Origin: Candidatus Glassbacteria bacterium RIFCSPLOWO2_12_FULL_58_11
Lineage (GTDB): Bacteria; Gemmatimonadota; Glassbacteria; GWA2-58-10
Length of the DNA stretch: 5,615 nt
Assembly: GCA_001780825.1 (NCBI GenBank)
Contig: MFIX01000040.1
Coordinates: 1 to 5,615 of the forward strand
Reading direction: 5' to 3'
Within the stretch, counting starts at the first letter, position 1; every line of letters starts with the position of its first letter. Below are positions 1-5,615 of this stretch, one piece after another. The notes beneath the pieces are model-generated. The model saw only the letters and a program-made list of their open reading frames with translations, did not search any database and was not told the DNA's origin. The position numbers and the translations under genes were made by a program.

Positions 1-1469
1 CAGCCGGGAAGGGCCTCGCCCAGCGGCTCGAAAGCCTTGTGCTGGAGTTGCACTCTTCCGGCAAAATTGGTGACCGTACCCTCACGCTCGGGGTAGGCGG
101 CCGCTGGCAGCACGATTTTCGCCAGCGTGCTGGTCCGGTTGCTGTTGGTCCCCAGGTAGATCACCAGCGGTATTTTCTCCAGCAGTTCCTGCCAGCCCGC
201 GCTCCACTCTTCCGGCAGGCCGAGCAAATCGTGGTAGAAAATCAACAGGGCGCTGATCTTACCCTTAGCGGCGGAGGATTTGAGCTCTTTAAGGCTGCTG
301 ATCTCCGGCGAGCTGTCGGTCAGGCCGAGCAGCTCCGCGCCTCTGGTATTCGGGTTCTTATCCTTCTTGCGCAAGATATTGTCTTCGGTGGGTTCGAACG
401 CAGTGGCCGAGCTGAAAGCCAGCCGCGTCCCCGGAAGCTGCTCGGCGGCTACCCGTTTCAGCAGGTAAAGCTCCTCATTAGCGGCCTGCGGCGAGACCAG
501 CAGCGCCACCTCGGTATCCGGATCGGCGGCTCTTTTACGCAATTCTCCGGCAGTGTACTCGAGGGCGGTTTGCCAGTCCGGATTTTCGCCCTGGCCGGAG
601 TTGCGCACGGTAATGCCGGTAATCCGGTCGCCATCATCGACAAACTTGAAGCTGTAGCGGCCCTCATCGCACATCCACCACTGGTTGACCTCGCCGTTGA
701 AACGCGGCTTGAGGCGCGAGAGCCTGCGGCCCTCGTTCTTCCAGGGGCGCTTAAGGTTGTAATTAATAAAGATATTGCAGCCCCTGGAGCAGCGCGGGCA
801 AATCGAATCCGCGCTTTCGAGGTACCAGACGCGGGTCTTGAAACGGAAATCATAGTCCAGCAGGGCGCCGACCGGGCAGATATCGACGACATTGGCTGAG
901 TAGGGATTGTCCAGGGTCTGGCCCGGAAAAACATCGATGACCTCGCGGTCGCCGCGCTGGAACATCCCCAGCTCGCTGGTTTTCGGGATTTCGGCGCAAA
1001 AACGCACGCAGCGGCTGCAGAGAATGCAGCGCTCCTGGTCCAGCATCACGTGCGGGCCGATCCGGACCGCTTTCTTCTCTTTCTTGACCTTGTTTTCTTT
1101 GACCCGGGAGAGATACAGCCCGTGGGTCATGTAGTAGATCTGGAGCCCGCATTCCCCGGCCTGGTCGCAGACCGGGCAGTCCAGCGGGTGATTGACCAGG
1201 TGGAACTCGAGCATGGACTTGCGCGCCTTTTTGACCCGCTCGGTCTGAGTATGGACCACCATGCCCTCGCCGACAGTCATATAGCAGGCGATCTGGAGCT
1301 TGGGAATTTTTTCGATCTCGATCAGGCACATCCGGCAGGCCCCGGCAATCGAGAGCCCCGGATGGTAACAGTAGTGCGGAATGGCGATCCCCACGCTCTT
1401 GGCTGCTTCGAGGATGGTCGTGCCCTCGGCGAACGAGTATTCTTTCCCGTCGAGAACCGTTTTCACCAT
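1..1469 (-). CDS. nuoG: NADH-quinone oxidoreductase subunit G (NuoG, 75-kDa subunit), 3' end cut by window edge
   Basis: NuoG carries the electron wire of the complex I input module. I translated the frame by hand; it is open from ATG 1469 to the window edge (489 codons). An N-terminal ferredoxin-like domain binds [2Fe-2S] N1b through Cys34, Cys45, Cys48 and Cys62 (HYCYHP, GACRMC, IACYM). N5 ligands are His94, Cys98, Cys101 and Cys107 (HPLDCPVC, GEC). N4 ligands are Cys148, Cys151, Cys154 and Cys198 (CILCSRC, DICPVG). A further set, Cys224, Cys227, Cys231 and Cys267 (CPRCSRGC, WMCDEGR), fits the optional cluster N7. After this comes a molybdopterin-oxidoreductase-like domain that looks short and degenerate. 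Near the window edge it reaches VLPAAAYPEREGTVTN and AGRVQ, motifs usually close to the end of that domain, so the full protein is probably compact, well below the roughly 900 residues of E. coli NuoG. The start has AGGAAG five bases upstream; an in-frame TTG at 1490 is an alternative. Confidence 0.96.
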   Translation of the reverse strand, partial: MVKTVLDGKEYSFAEGTTILEAAKSVGIAIPHYCYHPGLSIAGACRMCLIEIEKIPKLQIACYMTVGEGMVVHTQTERVKKARKSMLEFHLVNHPLDCPVCDQAGECGLQIYYMTHGLYLSRVKENKVKKEKKAVRIGPHVMLDQERCILCSRCVRFCAEIPKTSELGMFQRGDREVIDVFPGQTLDNPYSANVVDICPVGALLDYDFRFKTRVWYLESADSICPRCSRGCNIFINYNLKRPWKNEGRRLSRLKPRFNGEVNQWWMCDEGRYSFKFVDDGDRITGITVRNSGQGENPDWQTALEYTAGELRKRAADPDTEVALLVSPQAANEELYLLKRVAAEQLPGTRLAFSSATAFEPTEDNILRKKDKNPNTRGAELLGLTDSSPEISSLKELKSSAAKGKISALLIFYHDLLGLPEEWSAGWQELLEKIPLVIYLGTNSNRTSTLAKIVLPAAAYPEREGTVTNFAGRVQLQHKAFEPLGEALPG

Positions 1470-1502
1470 ATTGACTTCCTGCGCGCTCAAATTTCCTCTC
1501 CC
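1470..1502 (-). promoter_or_regulatory. nuoF-nuoG junction with two possible ribosome binding sites
   Basis: Two start options for nuoG can be seen. AGGAAG (1475-1480) lies five bases before ATG 1469, an ideal spacing, and the resulting N-terminus (MVKTVLDGKEY) fits the family start. A second purine-rich site, GGGAGAGG (1495-1502), lies inside the end of nuoF, four bases before an in-frame TTG (1488-1490) that overlaps the nuoF TGA stop as TTGA. This would add seven residues to NuoG. I prefer ATG because of codon type, spacing and family fit. Confidence 0.55.
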
Positions 1503-2788
1503 GCGCTCTTCTTTCCCGAGGCCGCCGGTACTTTGGCGGCGGATACTTTCGCCTCGAACTCGGCCCTGAACTTCTTGACAAAACTCAGCACCGGCAGGCT
1601 GGCGGCATCGCCCAAGGGGCAGATCGTGTTGCCGCCGATCATCCCGGCCACATCGTACAGGTCATCCAGGTCCTGCGAGGTCCCCTCGCCGGAGGCCACG
1701 CGCTCCATGATCCGGGTCATCCAGCCGGTGCCCTCGCGGCAGGGTGTACACTGCCCGCAGGACTCGAAAGCGTAGAAGCGGCAGATGCGCAGCAGCACCT
1801 TGACCATGTCGGTGGTTTCATCCATGATTATCATCCCGCCGCTGCCCAACATCGAGCCGATCTTGGCCAGGCTGTCGAAATCCAGGTTGACATCAATCTC
1901 ATCGGCGGTCAGGACCGGACAGCTGCTGCCCCCCGGAATGACAGCCTTGAGCTTGCGGTCGCCGCGGACTCCACCGGCGTGATCGAAGATCAGCTCGCGC
2001 ATCGGAGTGCCGAGAGATAGCTCGTAAACACCGGGCTTTTTCACGTGGCCGCTTATCCCGAACAGCCGCGCCCCGCCGTTGCGCTCGACCCCCAGCTTGG
2101 CGAAATACTCCGGGCCTTTATCGATCACGATCGGCACATAGGAAAGGGTCTCGACATTGTTGATAATCGTGGGCTTGGAGAACAGGCCCTTGACCGCGGG
2201 GAACGGCGGCTTGAGCTTGGGCCAGCCCTTGAAACCTTCGAGGCTCGAAAGCAGGGCGGTCTCCTCGCCGCAGATATAGGCCCCGGCGCCGCGGTGCAGG
2301 TGGACCTTGATGTTCTTGTGGGAGCCGAAAATGTTCTTTCCCAGAAATCCGGCATCCTCGGCCTCTTCAATCGCCCGCTCCAGCGACTGGGTCGGCTGGT
2401 AGTATTCGCCGCGGACATAGATATAGATGTCCTCGGCGTTGATCGAGCAGGCGGCGATAATCGCCCCTTCGAGCAGCAGATGCGGGGCCTTGAGCATGAT
2501 ATGGCGGTCCTTAAAAGTCCCCGGCTCGGATTCATCCGCATTGACCACCAGGTATTTAGGCCCCTCGGCATCCTTGGGCACGAAGCTCCATTTCATGCCG
2601 GCGGGGAAGCCGGCGCCGCCCAGGCCGCGCAGGTTGGCTGCCTTGACCGTACTGAAAATTTTGTCCGGAGGCCAGCTTTCTGTAACCACCTTGCGGGCCG
2701 CTGCGTACCCGCCATTGGCCTCGTAAATCGGCAGCAGGTTGGCATCCTCGATCTCGAAAAAGCGGGTGATCAATTTTACCTTGGCCAT
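1487..2788 (-). CDS. nuoF: NADH-quinone oxidoreductase subunit F (NuoF, 51-kDa subunit; NADH and FMN site)
   Basis: NuoF oxidises NADH at FMN and passes electrons to [4Fe-4S] cluster N3; it caps the peripheral arm in the cytoplasm. Domains in order: an N-terminal region, then the Gly-rich nucleotide loop LRGLGGAGFPAGMKW (53-67), then the FMN/NADH segment NADESEPGTFKDR (83-95), then GAGAYICGEETAL (167-179). A SLBB/ubiquitin-like domain follows around residues 240-320. The N3 domain comes next, with ligands Cys344, Cys347 and Cys350 (ESCGQCTPCREG) and Cys390 (TICPLGD). The loop reads GLGG where many complex I NuoF have GRGG, a form also known from NAD-dependent formate dehydrogenase relatives. 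The 433-residue length is normal, ending in a low-complexity Ala/Lys tail (about 413-433). Start at ATG 2788; GGAG (2795-2798), overlapping the last codon of nuoE, lies six bases upstream, which supports coupling. nuoG follows at once. Confidence 0.98.
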   Translation of the reverse strand: MAKVKLITRFFEIEDANLLPIYEANGGYAAARKVVTESWPPDKIFSTVKAANLRGLGGAGFPAGMKWSFVPKDAEGPKYLVVNADESEPGTFKDRHIMLKAPHLLLEGAIIAACSINAEDIYIYVRGEYYQPTQSLERAIEEAEDAGFLGKNIFGSHKNIKVHLHRGAGAYICGEETALLSSLEGFKGWPKLKPPFPAVKGLFSKPTIINNVETLSYVPIVIDKGPEYFAKLGVERNGGARLFGISGHVKKPGVYELSLGTPMRELIFDHAGGVRGDRKLKAVIPGGSSCPVLTADEIDVNLDFDSLAKIGSMLGSGGMIIMDETTDMVKVLLRICRFYAFESCGQCTPCREGTGWMTRIMERVASGEGTSQDLDDLYDVAGMIGGNTICPLGDAASLPVLSFVKKFRAEFEAKVSAAKVPAASGKKSAGEEI

Positions 2789-2800
2789 CGGCTACTCCAC
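2789..2800 (-). promoter_or_regulatory. Ribosome binding site of nuoF inside the end of nuoE
   Basis: GGAG at 2795-2798 lies six bases before the nuoF ATG and overlaps the last sense codon of nuoE. The nuoE stop TAG falls between this site and the nuoF start, leaving only three untranslated bases. Ribosomes ending nuoE would thus be placed on the nuoF start, which suits two subunits that form a tight pair around FMN and N1a. Confidence 0.6.
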
Positions 2801-3265
2801 GCTGTCGAGCAGCTTATCCAGCTTCTCGACCGTCAGGTTGCCGTACAGCTTGTCATCGATCATCAGGCAAGGCGCCATTTCGCAGGCTCCCAGGCACTCC
2901 ACTGTCCAGAGGGTGAACTTATTGTCCTTGGTGGTTTCGCCCGGGCCGATCCCCAGCTTTTTCTCCACCTTCGCCAGCATGTCCTCGGCGCCGCAAAGCA
3001 TGCAGCTTACATTGTTGCAGAGCAGCATCAGGTGTTTACCGACCGGGTTCTCCAGGTACATGGTGTAGAAGGTGACGATCTGGTGAACGTAGGAAGCCGG
3101 CAGGTCGAGCAGGCTGGCCACATAGAGCTCCACCTCCGGGCTGATATGGCCGAATTGTTTCTGCGCCAGATAGAGCACATCCCCGATCGCCGCTTTTTTC
3201 TGCGGGTAGTGCTCGATGATTTCCTCGACCCGTTTTTTTTCTTTATCAGGAAATGATACGGACAT
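2792..3265 (-). CDS. nuoE: NADH-quinone oxidoreductase subunit E (NuoE, 24-kDa subunit)
   Basis: NuoE is the thioredoxin-fold [2Fe-2S] subunit of the NADH dehydrogenase module; it carries cluster N1a, which can exchange electrons with FMN of NuoF but lies off the main chain. The 157-residue length is typical. The N-terminal half is a helical bundle with YPQKKAAIGDVLYLAQ (20-35) and the signature IVTFYTMY (63-70). The four N1a ligands are Cys83 and Cys88 (CNNVSC) and Cys124 and Cys128 (ECLGAC). Cys91 and Cys133 are extra, non-ligand cysteines nearby. Translation starts at ATG 3265, with GGAGA about 11 bases upstream (3277-3281). Codons 9-11 (Glu-Lys-Lys) create a run of eight A. The stop TAG lies three bases before the nuoF ATG, suggesting translational coupling. 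Related NuoE-like subunits occur in NAD-linked hydrogenases and formate dehydrogenases, but the operon context fixes it as complex I. Confidence 0.97.
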   Translation of the reverse strand: MSVSFPDKEKKRVEEIIEHYPQKKAAIGDVLYLAQKQFGHISPEVELYVASLLDLPASYVHQIVTFYTMYLENPVGKHLMLLCNNVSCMLCGAEDMLAKVEKKLGIGPGETTKDNKFTLWTVECLGACEMAPCLMIDDKLYGNLTVEKLDKLLDSVE

Positions 3266-3290
3266 TCGCGATCCGGTCTCCGGTTTGAAT

Positions 3291-4643
3291 TCAACGGTCC
3301 AGTTCGCCGGCGATCATATTGACCGAGCCGAACGTGGGAACGATGTCGGCGATCATGTCGCCGGTCAACAACTCATGAAGCGCGGCCATGGGGAAGAAGC
3401 AGGGACCCCGGCAGCGGGAGCGCATGGGACGTCCCGTACCGTCCGAAACCACGTAAAAGCCGAGTTCGCCATTGGCACCCTCGACTGCATGGTAAGCCTC
3501 GCCTACCGGCGGGCGGACGCCCCAGTTGTCCATGATTTGCATGAAATGCGCCATCAGGCCTTCGATGTTCCCATAGGTCTCCTCCTTGGAGGGCAGGGTC
3601 ATCGTCCGCTCGCCAACCAGATTCACTCCCTCGGCGGTACGCGAATCCGTGCCATCCAGGGTCAAATCTACCCTGGCTTTGGCATCCGCATAGTCTTTAA
3701 CTTTTCCGCGCTTGGCGTCTTCCACCATGTCGGCACCGCTGAGTTCGCGGCCATAGGCATCAACCGCAATCGCGCCGGGCGGGATCTGTTCCAGGGCCTG
3801 CCGGATAATCCTGGCGCTCTGGCGCATCTCCTCCATCCGGACCAGGTAGCGGCTGTAGTTGTCCCCATCCAGGGCAATCGGAATCTCGAAGTCGAAACGG
3901 TCGTAAACCAGATAGGGCAGATCCTTGCGGACATCGTAGGGCACGCCGACCGCCCGGAGCATCGGACCGGTGATACCATAGGCAATCGTGCGCTCGCGGT
4001 CCATCACGCCGATGCCTTTGAGCCGGTCGATAAAGATGCGGTTGCGGGTGAGCAGCTTGTCCACCTCGAGGATGATCTTGTCGATCTCTTTCAGCGAGCG
4101 CAGCATCTTGTCCTCGAACCCGAGCGGCAAGTCGCCTTTCACTCCGCCGATCCGGACATAGGAAATAGTGATCCGGCCGCCGGTGATCCATTCGATCAGG
4201 TCGTAGAGGAACTCACGGGCTTTCATGAAATAGAGGAAGACGGTCATCGCGCCGACTTCCATTGCCGCGGCGCCGATACAGGTGAGATGGTCAACGATGC
4301 GGCTGATTTCGGAGACGATCACCCGGATGTACTGGCTGCGCTCGGGTACGCTGACTCCGAAGAGCTTCTCCACGGCGAGAGCCCAGCCGACATTATTGAT
4401 CAGCGGGCTGACATAATTGAGGCGGTCTGTATAGGGAAAGGCCTGGTTCCAGCCGACATGCTCGGTGTCTTTCTCGAAGCAGCGGTGAAGGTAGCCGATC
4501 TCGACCTCGCAGCCCAGCACGCGCTCGCCCTCAAGCTCGGTGACTATCCGGATCACGCCGTGCATTGCCGGATGGGAGGGCCCCACATTGAGCATCAGGC
4601 TCTCGGTGCGGCGGTTCTTTTTTCCGTTGACGGCTTTTTCCAT
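3291..4643 (-). CDS. nuoD: NADH-quinone oxidoreductase subunit D (NuoD, 49-kDa subunit)
   Basis: NuoD forms most of the quinone-binding cavity of complex I, next to cluster N2 of NuoB, and derives from the large subunit of [NiFe] hydrogenases. The conserved N-terminal loop LNVGPSHPAMHG (18-29) supplies His28, and TDRLNYVSP (72-80) supplies Tyr77. Their 49-residue separation matches the quinone-headgroup His and Tyr of Thermus Nqo4 (His38, Tyr87). Further landmarks are IGYLHRCFEK (49-58), ALAVEKLFG (88-96), GITGPMLRA (223-231), a serine/arginine-rich helix before IPPGA, LPSKEETY (350-357), and the C-terminal GELDR ending in the usual Arg. At 450 residues it is about 40-50 longer than most bacterial NuoD. 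The excess lies mainly at residues 296-346, between IPPGAIAVD and LPSKEE, and is charged and probably loop-like. Start at ATG 4643, with only a weak purine-rich ribosome site. It is 26 bases after nuoC and 25 before nuoE. Confidence 0.98.
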   Translation of the reverse strand: MEKAVNGKKNRRTESLMLNVGPSHPAMHGVIRIVTELEGERVLGCEVEIGYLHRCFEKDTEHVGWNQAFPYTDRLNYVSPLINNVGWALAVEKLFGVSVPERSQYIRVIVSEISRIVDHLTCIGAAAMEVGAMTVFLYFMKAREFLYDLIEWITGGRITISYVRIGGVKGDLPLGFEDKMLRSLKEIDKIILEVDKLLTRNRIFIDRLKGIGVMDRERTIAYGITGPMLRAVGVPYDVRKDLPYLVYDRFDFEIPIALDGDNYSRYLVRMEEMRQSARIIRQALEQIPPGAIAVDAYGRELSGADMVEDAKRGKVKDYADAKARVDLTLDGTDSRTAEGVNLVGERTMTLPSKEETYGNIEGLMAHFMQIMDNWGVRPPVGEAYHAVEGANGELGFYVVSDGTGRPMRSRCRGPCFFPMAALHELLTGDMIADIVPTFGSVNMIAGELDR

Positions 4644-4669
4644 TTTCTCGCTCTGCCGGTCAAGAATAA

Positions 4670-5161
4670 TCAGTTTTTCGGGCCGATCAGCGGCTGGCGC
4701 TTATTGATCGGATAATCGCGCCTCAGAGGATGGCCCTCGAACGGCTCGTACATCAACAGGCGCTTCAGATTCGGATGGCCGGTAAACACGACCCCGAACA
4801 TGTCCCAGGCCTCACGCTCGAGCCAGTTGGCCACGGGATAGAGGTCGCTGATCGTGGCTGCCTCGCAGTTTTTTTCATCCAGCCGGATTTTCACCCGCAG
4901 GCGCTCGTTACGGTCCAGGCAGTGGAGGTGATAGACCACCTCGAAACGGGGCTTGCGGGGCAGGTAGTCCACCCCGAACAGATCGACCAGCATTTTGAAA
5001 TCCAGCCGGGGCTCATCCCGGAGCCAGGCGATAACATCGTGGATCCGTTGCGGGTCCACGACAGCCAGCAGGTCGCCCTTGTCCCGGCCGCATTCGAGCA
5101 TCGTCTCGCCGAACTTTTCTTTCAGCGCGTTGAGCGTGGCGTTGTCTTCCACCGGTTCCAT
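4670..5161 (-). CDS. nuoC: NADH-quinone oxidoreductase subunit C (NuoC, 30-kDa subunit)
   Basis: NuoC is a cofactor-free structural subunit of the complex I connecting module; it packs against NuoD and NuoB on the cytoplasmic side. The protein has 163 residues, normal for a stand-alone NuoC and not fused to NuoD. The family signature is clear at residues 115-136 (ERE.WDMFGVVFTGHP followed by LKRLL). The C-terminal HPLRRDYPI motif (144-152), typical of the contact with NuoD, is also intact. An upstream LVDLFGVDY (58-66) and a strand rich in EVVYHL (74-79) fit the fold. The ATG at 5161 is the first possible start in this frame after the terminator hairpin. Its only Shine-Dalgarno-like sequence, AGGA, lies about 15 bases upstream, farther than usual, so initiation may be weak. 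It follows nuoB by 66 bases and precedes nuoD by 26. Confidence 0.97.
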   Translation of the reverse strand: MEPVEDNATLNALKEKFGETMLECGRDKGDLLAVVDPQRIHDVIAWLRDEPRLDFKMLVDLFGVDYLPRKPRFEVVYHLHCLDRNERLRVKIRLDEKNCEAATISDLYPVANWLEREAWDMFGVVFTGHPNLKRLLMYEPFEGHPLRRDYPINKRQPLIGPKN

Positions 5162-5193
5162 AGATGAACTTGAATTTCCTGCGAATTGTTTCC

Positions 5194-5221
5194 AAAAAAA
5201 GGCCGGAGGACGGCTCCGGCC
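5194..5221 (-). terminator. Intrinsic terminator-like hairpin between nuoB and nuoC
   Basis: Read on the minus strand, this is a perfect 8-bp GC-rich stem (GGCCGGAG pairing with CTCCGGCC) closing a 5-nt loop CCGTC, followed directly by seven T residues (5194-5200). The stem starts six bases after the nuoB stop codon. This is the textbook layout of a Rho-independent terminator and it works only in the direction of the operon; in the other direction there is no T tract. It sits inside a gene series that should be co-transcribed, so it more likely acts as a partial terminator, an attenuator or an mRNA-stabilising 3' end for the upstream genes than as the end of the operon. The structure is seen directly; its termination efficiency is inferred. 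Confidence 0.8.
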
Positions 5222-5227
5222 AGCGGC

Positions 5228-5615
5228 TTAATATTCCTGTTTCTGCTTGGCGATCTTTTCCTGAAGAAGCATGATCCCCTGGAGCACTGTTTCCGGCCTG
5301 GGAGGACAGCCCGGGATATAGACATCCACCGGGACTATCGTGTCGATCCCCTGGACCGTGGCGTAGTTGTCGTAAAAGCCGCCGGTGCAGGTGCAGACTC
5401 CGAAGGCGATGACCCATTTAGGCTCGCACATCTGGTCGTAAACCCGTTTCATCAGCGGCGCGATTTTATGGCTGATCGTTCCGACCACGAACAGGAGGTC
5501 CGCCTGACGGGGAGTGAAGCGCGGAAAGGCGGCCCCGAACCGGTCGAGGTCGTAATGCGAGCTGGCCAGAGACATGTATTCCATGCCGCAGCAGGCGGTG
5601 ACAAACGGGTAGGGA
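5228..5615 (-). CDS. nuoB: NADH-quinone oxidoreductase subunit B (NuoB), 5' end cut by window edge
   Basis: NuoB is a peripheral-arm subunit of complex I; it holds the terminal [4Fe-4S] cluster N2, which passes electrons to quinone at the NuoB/NuoD interface on the cytoplasmic face of the membrane. The frame is open to the window edge, so the true start lies outside; 128 full codons are visible, and the ATG at 5584 is internal because the conserved core begins upstream of it. The four N2 ligands are present: the adjacent pair in TACCGMEYM (visible residues 8 and 9), the Cys of FGVC (74) and the Cys of PGCPPRPE (103). Their spacings (66 and 29 residues) match those of the family. TPRQADLL and VPVDVYIPG are further family landmarks. 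Two additional cysteines, at visible residues 63 and 76, lie close to the third ligand. The gene ends in TAA, six bases before a terminator-like hairpin. NuoB relatives occur in [NiFe] hydrogenases, but the complex I neighbours settle the identity. Confidence 0.97.
   Translation of the reverse strand, partial: PYPFVTACCGMEYMSLASSHYDLDRFGAAFPRFTPRQADLLFVVGTISHKIAPLMKRVYDQMCEPKWVIAFGVCTCTGGFYDNYATVQGIDTIVPVDVYIPGCPPRPETVLQGIMLLQEKIAKQKQEY

Noticed and set aside
39..899. Open frame of 286 codons on the plus strand near the left edge
   Set aside because: It is antisense to nuoG, whose cysteine motifs and domain order are intact on the minus strand.
850..1581. Open frame of 243 codons on the minus strand overlapping nuoF and nuoG
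   Set aside because: It is out of frame with both genes, very rich in Arg, Pro and Gly, and has no recognisable motif; nuoG in the neighbouring frame carries all cluster ligands.
2045..3256. Open frame of 403 codons on the plus strand across nuoF and nuoE
   Set aside because: It runs antisense through two conserved genes and across their junction, with no family motif; it is explained by codon bias of the coding strand.
3266..3290. Repeated ACCGG in the nuoD-nuoE gap as an operator or hairpin
   Set aside because: Two five-base copies in GC-rich DNA are expected by chance, and they form no stable inverted repeat; the GGAGA there serves as the nuoE ribosome site.
4644..4669. TTGAC sequence in the nuoC-nuoD gap as a -35 box
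   Set aside because: A -10 box would have to lie inside nuoD and none is evident; a short gap within an operon explains the sequence better.
3216..4715. Open frame of 499 codons on the plus strand, lying across all of nuoD
   Set aside because: It is the antisense of nuoD and its edges. Its translation shows no recognisable domain and is rich in His, Asp and Ala as expected from reading GC-rich codons backwards, while the minus-strand frame is unmistakably NuoD.
5162..5200. Possible promoter for nuoC just after the terminator hairpin (TTGGAA as a -35 box)
   Set aside because: No convincing -10 element follows at about 17 bases, and there is too little room before the ATG for a normal leader.
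1..5615. A hydrogenase or formate dehydrogenase complex instead of complex I, given homologous subunits
   Set aside because: NuoD lacks the paired CxxC motifs of a NiFe active site, NuoC is present, and gene order B-C-D-E-F-G is that of complex I.

Overview
The window is a contiguous piece of a bacterial respiratory complex I (NADH:quinone oxidoreductase, NDH-1) operon, all on the minus strand. In transcription order (right to left) it holds the 3' part of nuoB, then complete nuoC, nuoD, nuoE and nuoF, then the 5' part of nuoG, which runs off the left edge. Almost every base is coding. The gaps are 66 nt (nuoB-nuoC), 26 nt (nuoC-nuoD), 25 nt (nuoD-nuoE), 3 nt (nuoE-nuoF) and 17 nt (nuoF-nuoG), so one polycistronic message is the simplest reading. 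No mobile element, tRNA, rRNA, CRISPR array or unrelated gene was found.

The genes cover two parts of the enzyme. NuoE, NuoF and NuoG form the peripheral electron-input module: NADH oxidation at FMN in NuoF, then the Fe-S chain N3, N1b, N4, N5, with N1a off-path in NuoE. NuoB, NuoC and NuoD form the connecting module that carries cluster N2 and the quinone-binding cavity. Every ligand set expected in the visible parts is present: N2 (NuoB), N1a (NuoE), N3 (NuoF), and N1b, N5 and N4 (NuoG). A four-cysteine set fitting the optional cluster N7 is also present in NuoG. No frame is broken, so the complex looks functional. NuoA should lie to the right, and the rest of NuoG plus NuoH-N probably to the left; neither is visible.

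The organism is a bacterium with a GC-rich genome. Separate nuoC and nuoD genes exclude the fused NuoCD of enterobacteria. A NuoD with about 50 extra residues before its C-terminal third and a compact, N7-type NuoG suggest a lineage outside the classical Proteobacteria (for example Acidobacteriota, Gemmatimonadota or related candidate phyla), but this placement is tentative.

I see no undescribed system. The most notable feature is a near-perfect intrinsic terminator hairpin with a seven-U tail inside the operon, between nuoB and nuoC. It could attenuate transcription or set subunit stoichiometry. Smaller points are the NuoD insertion, the stretched N7 spacing in NuoG, extra cysteines near N2 in NuoB, and an ambiguous nuoG start.
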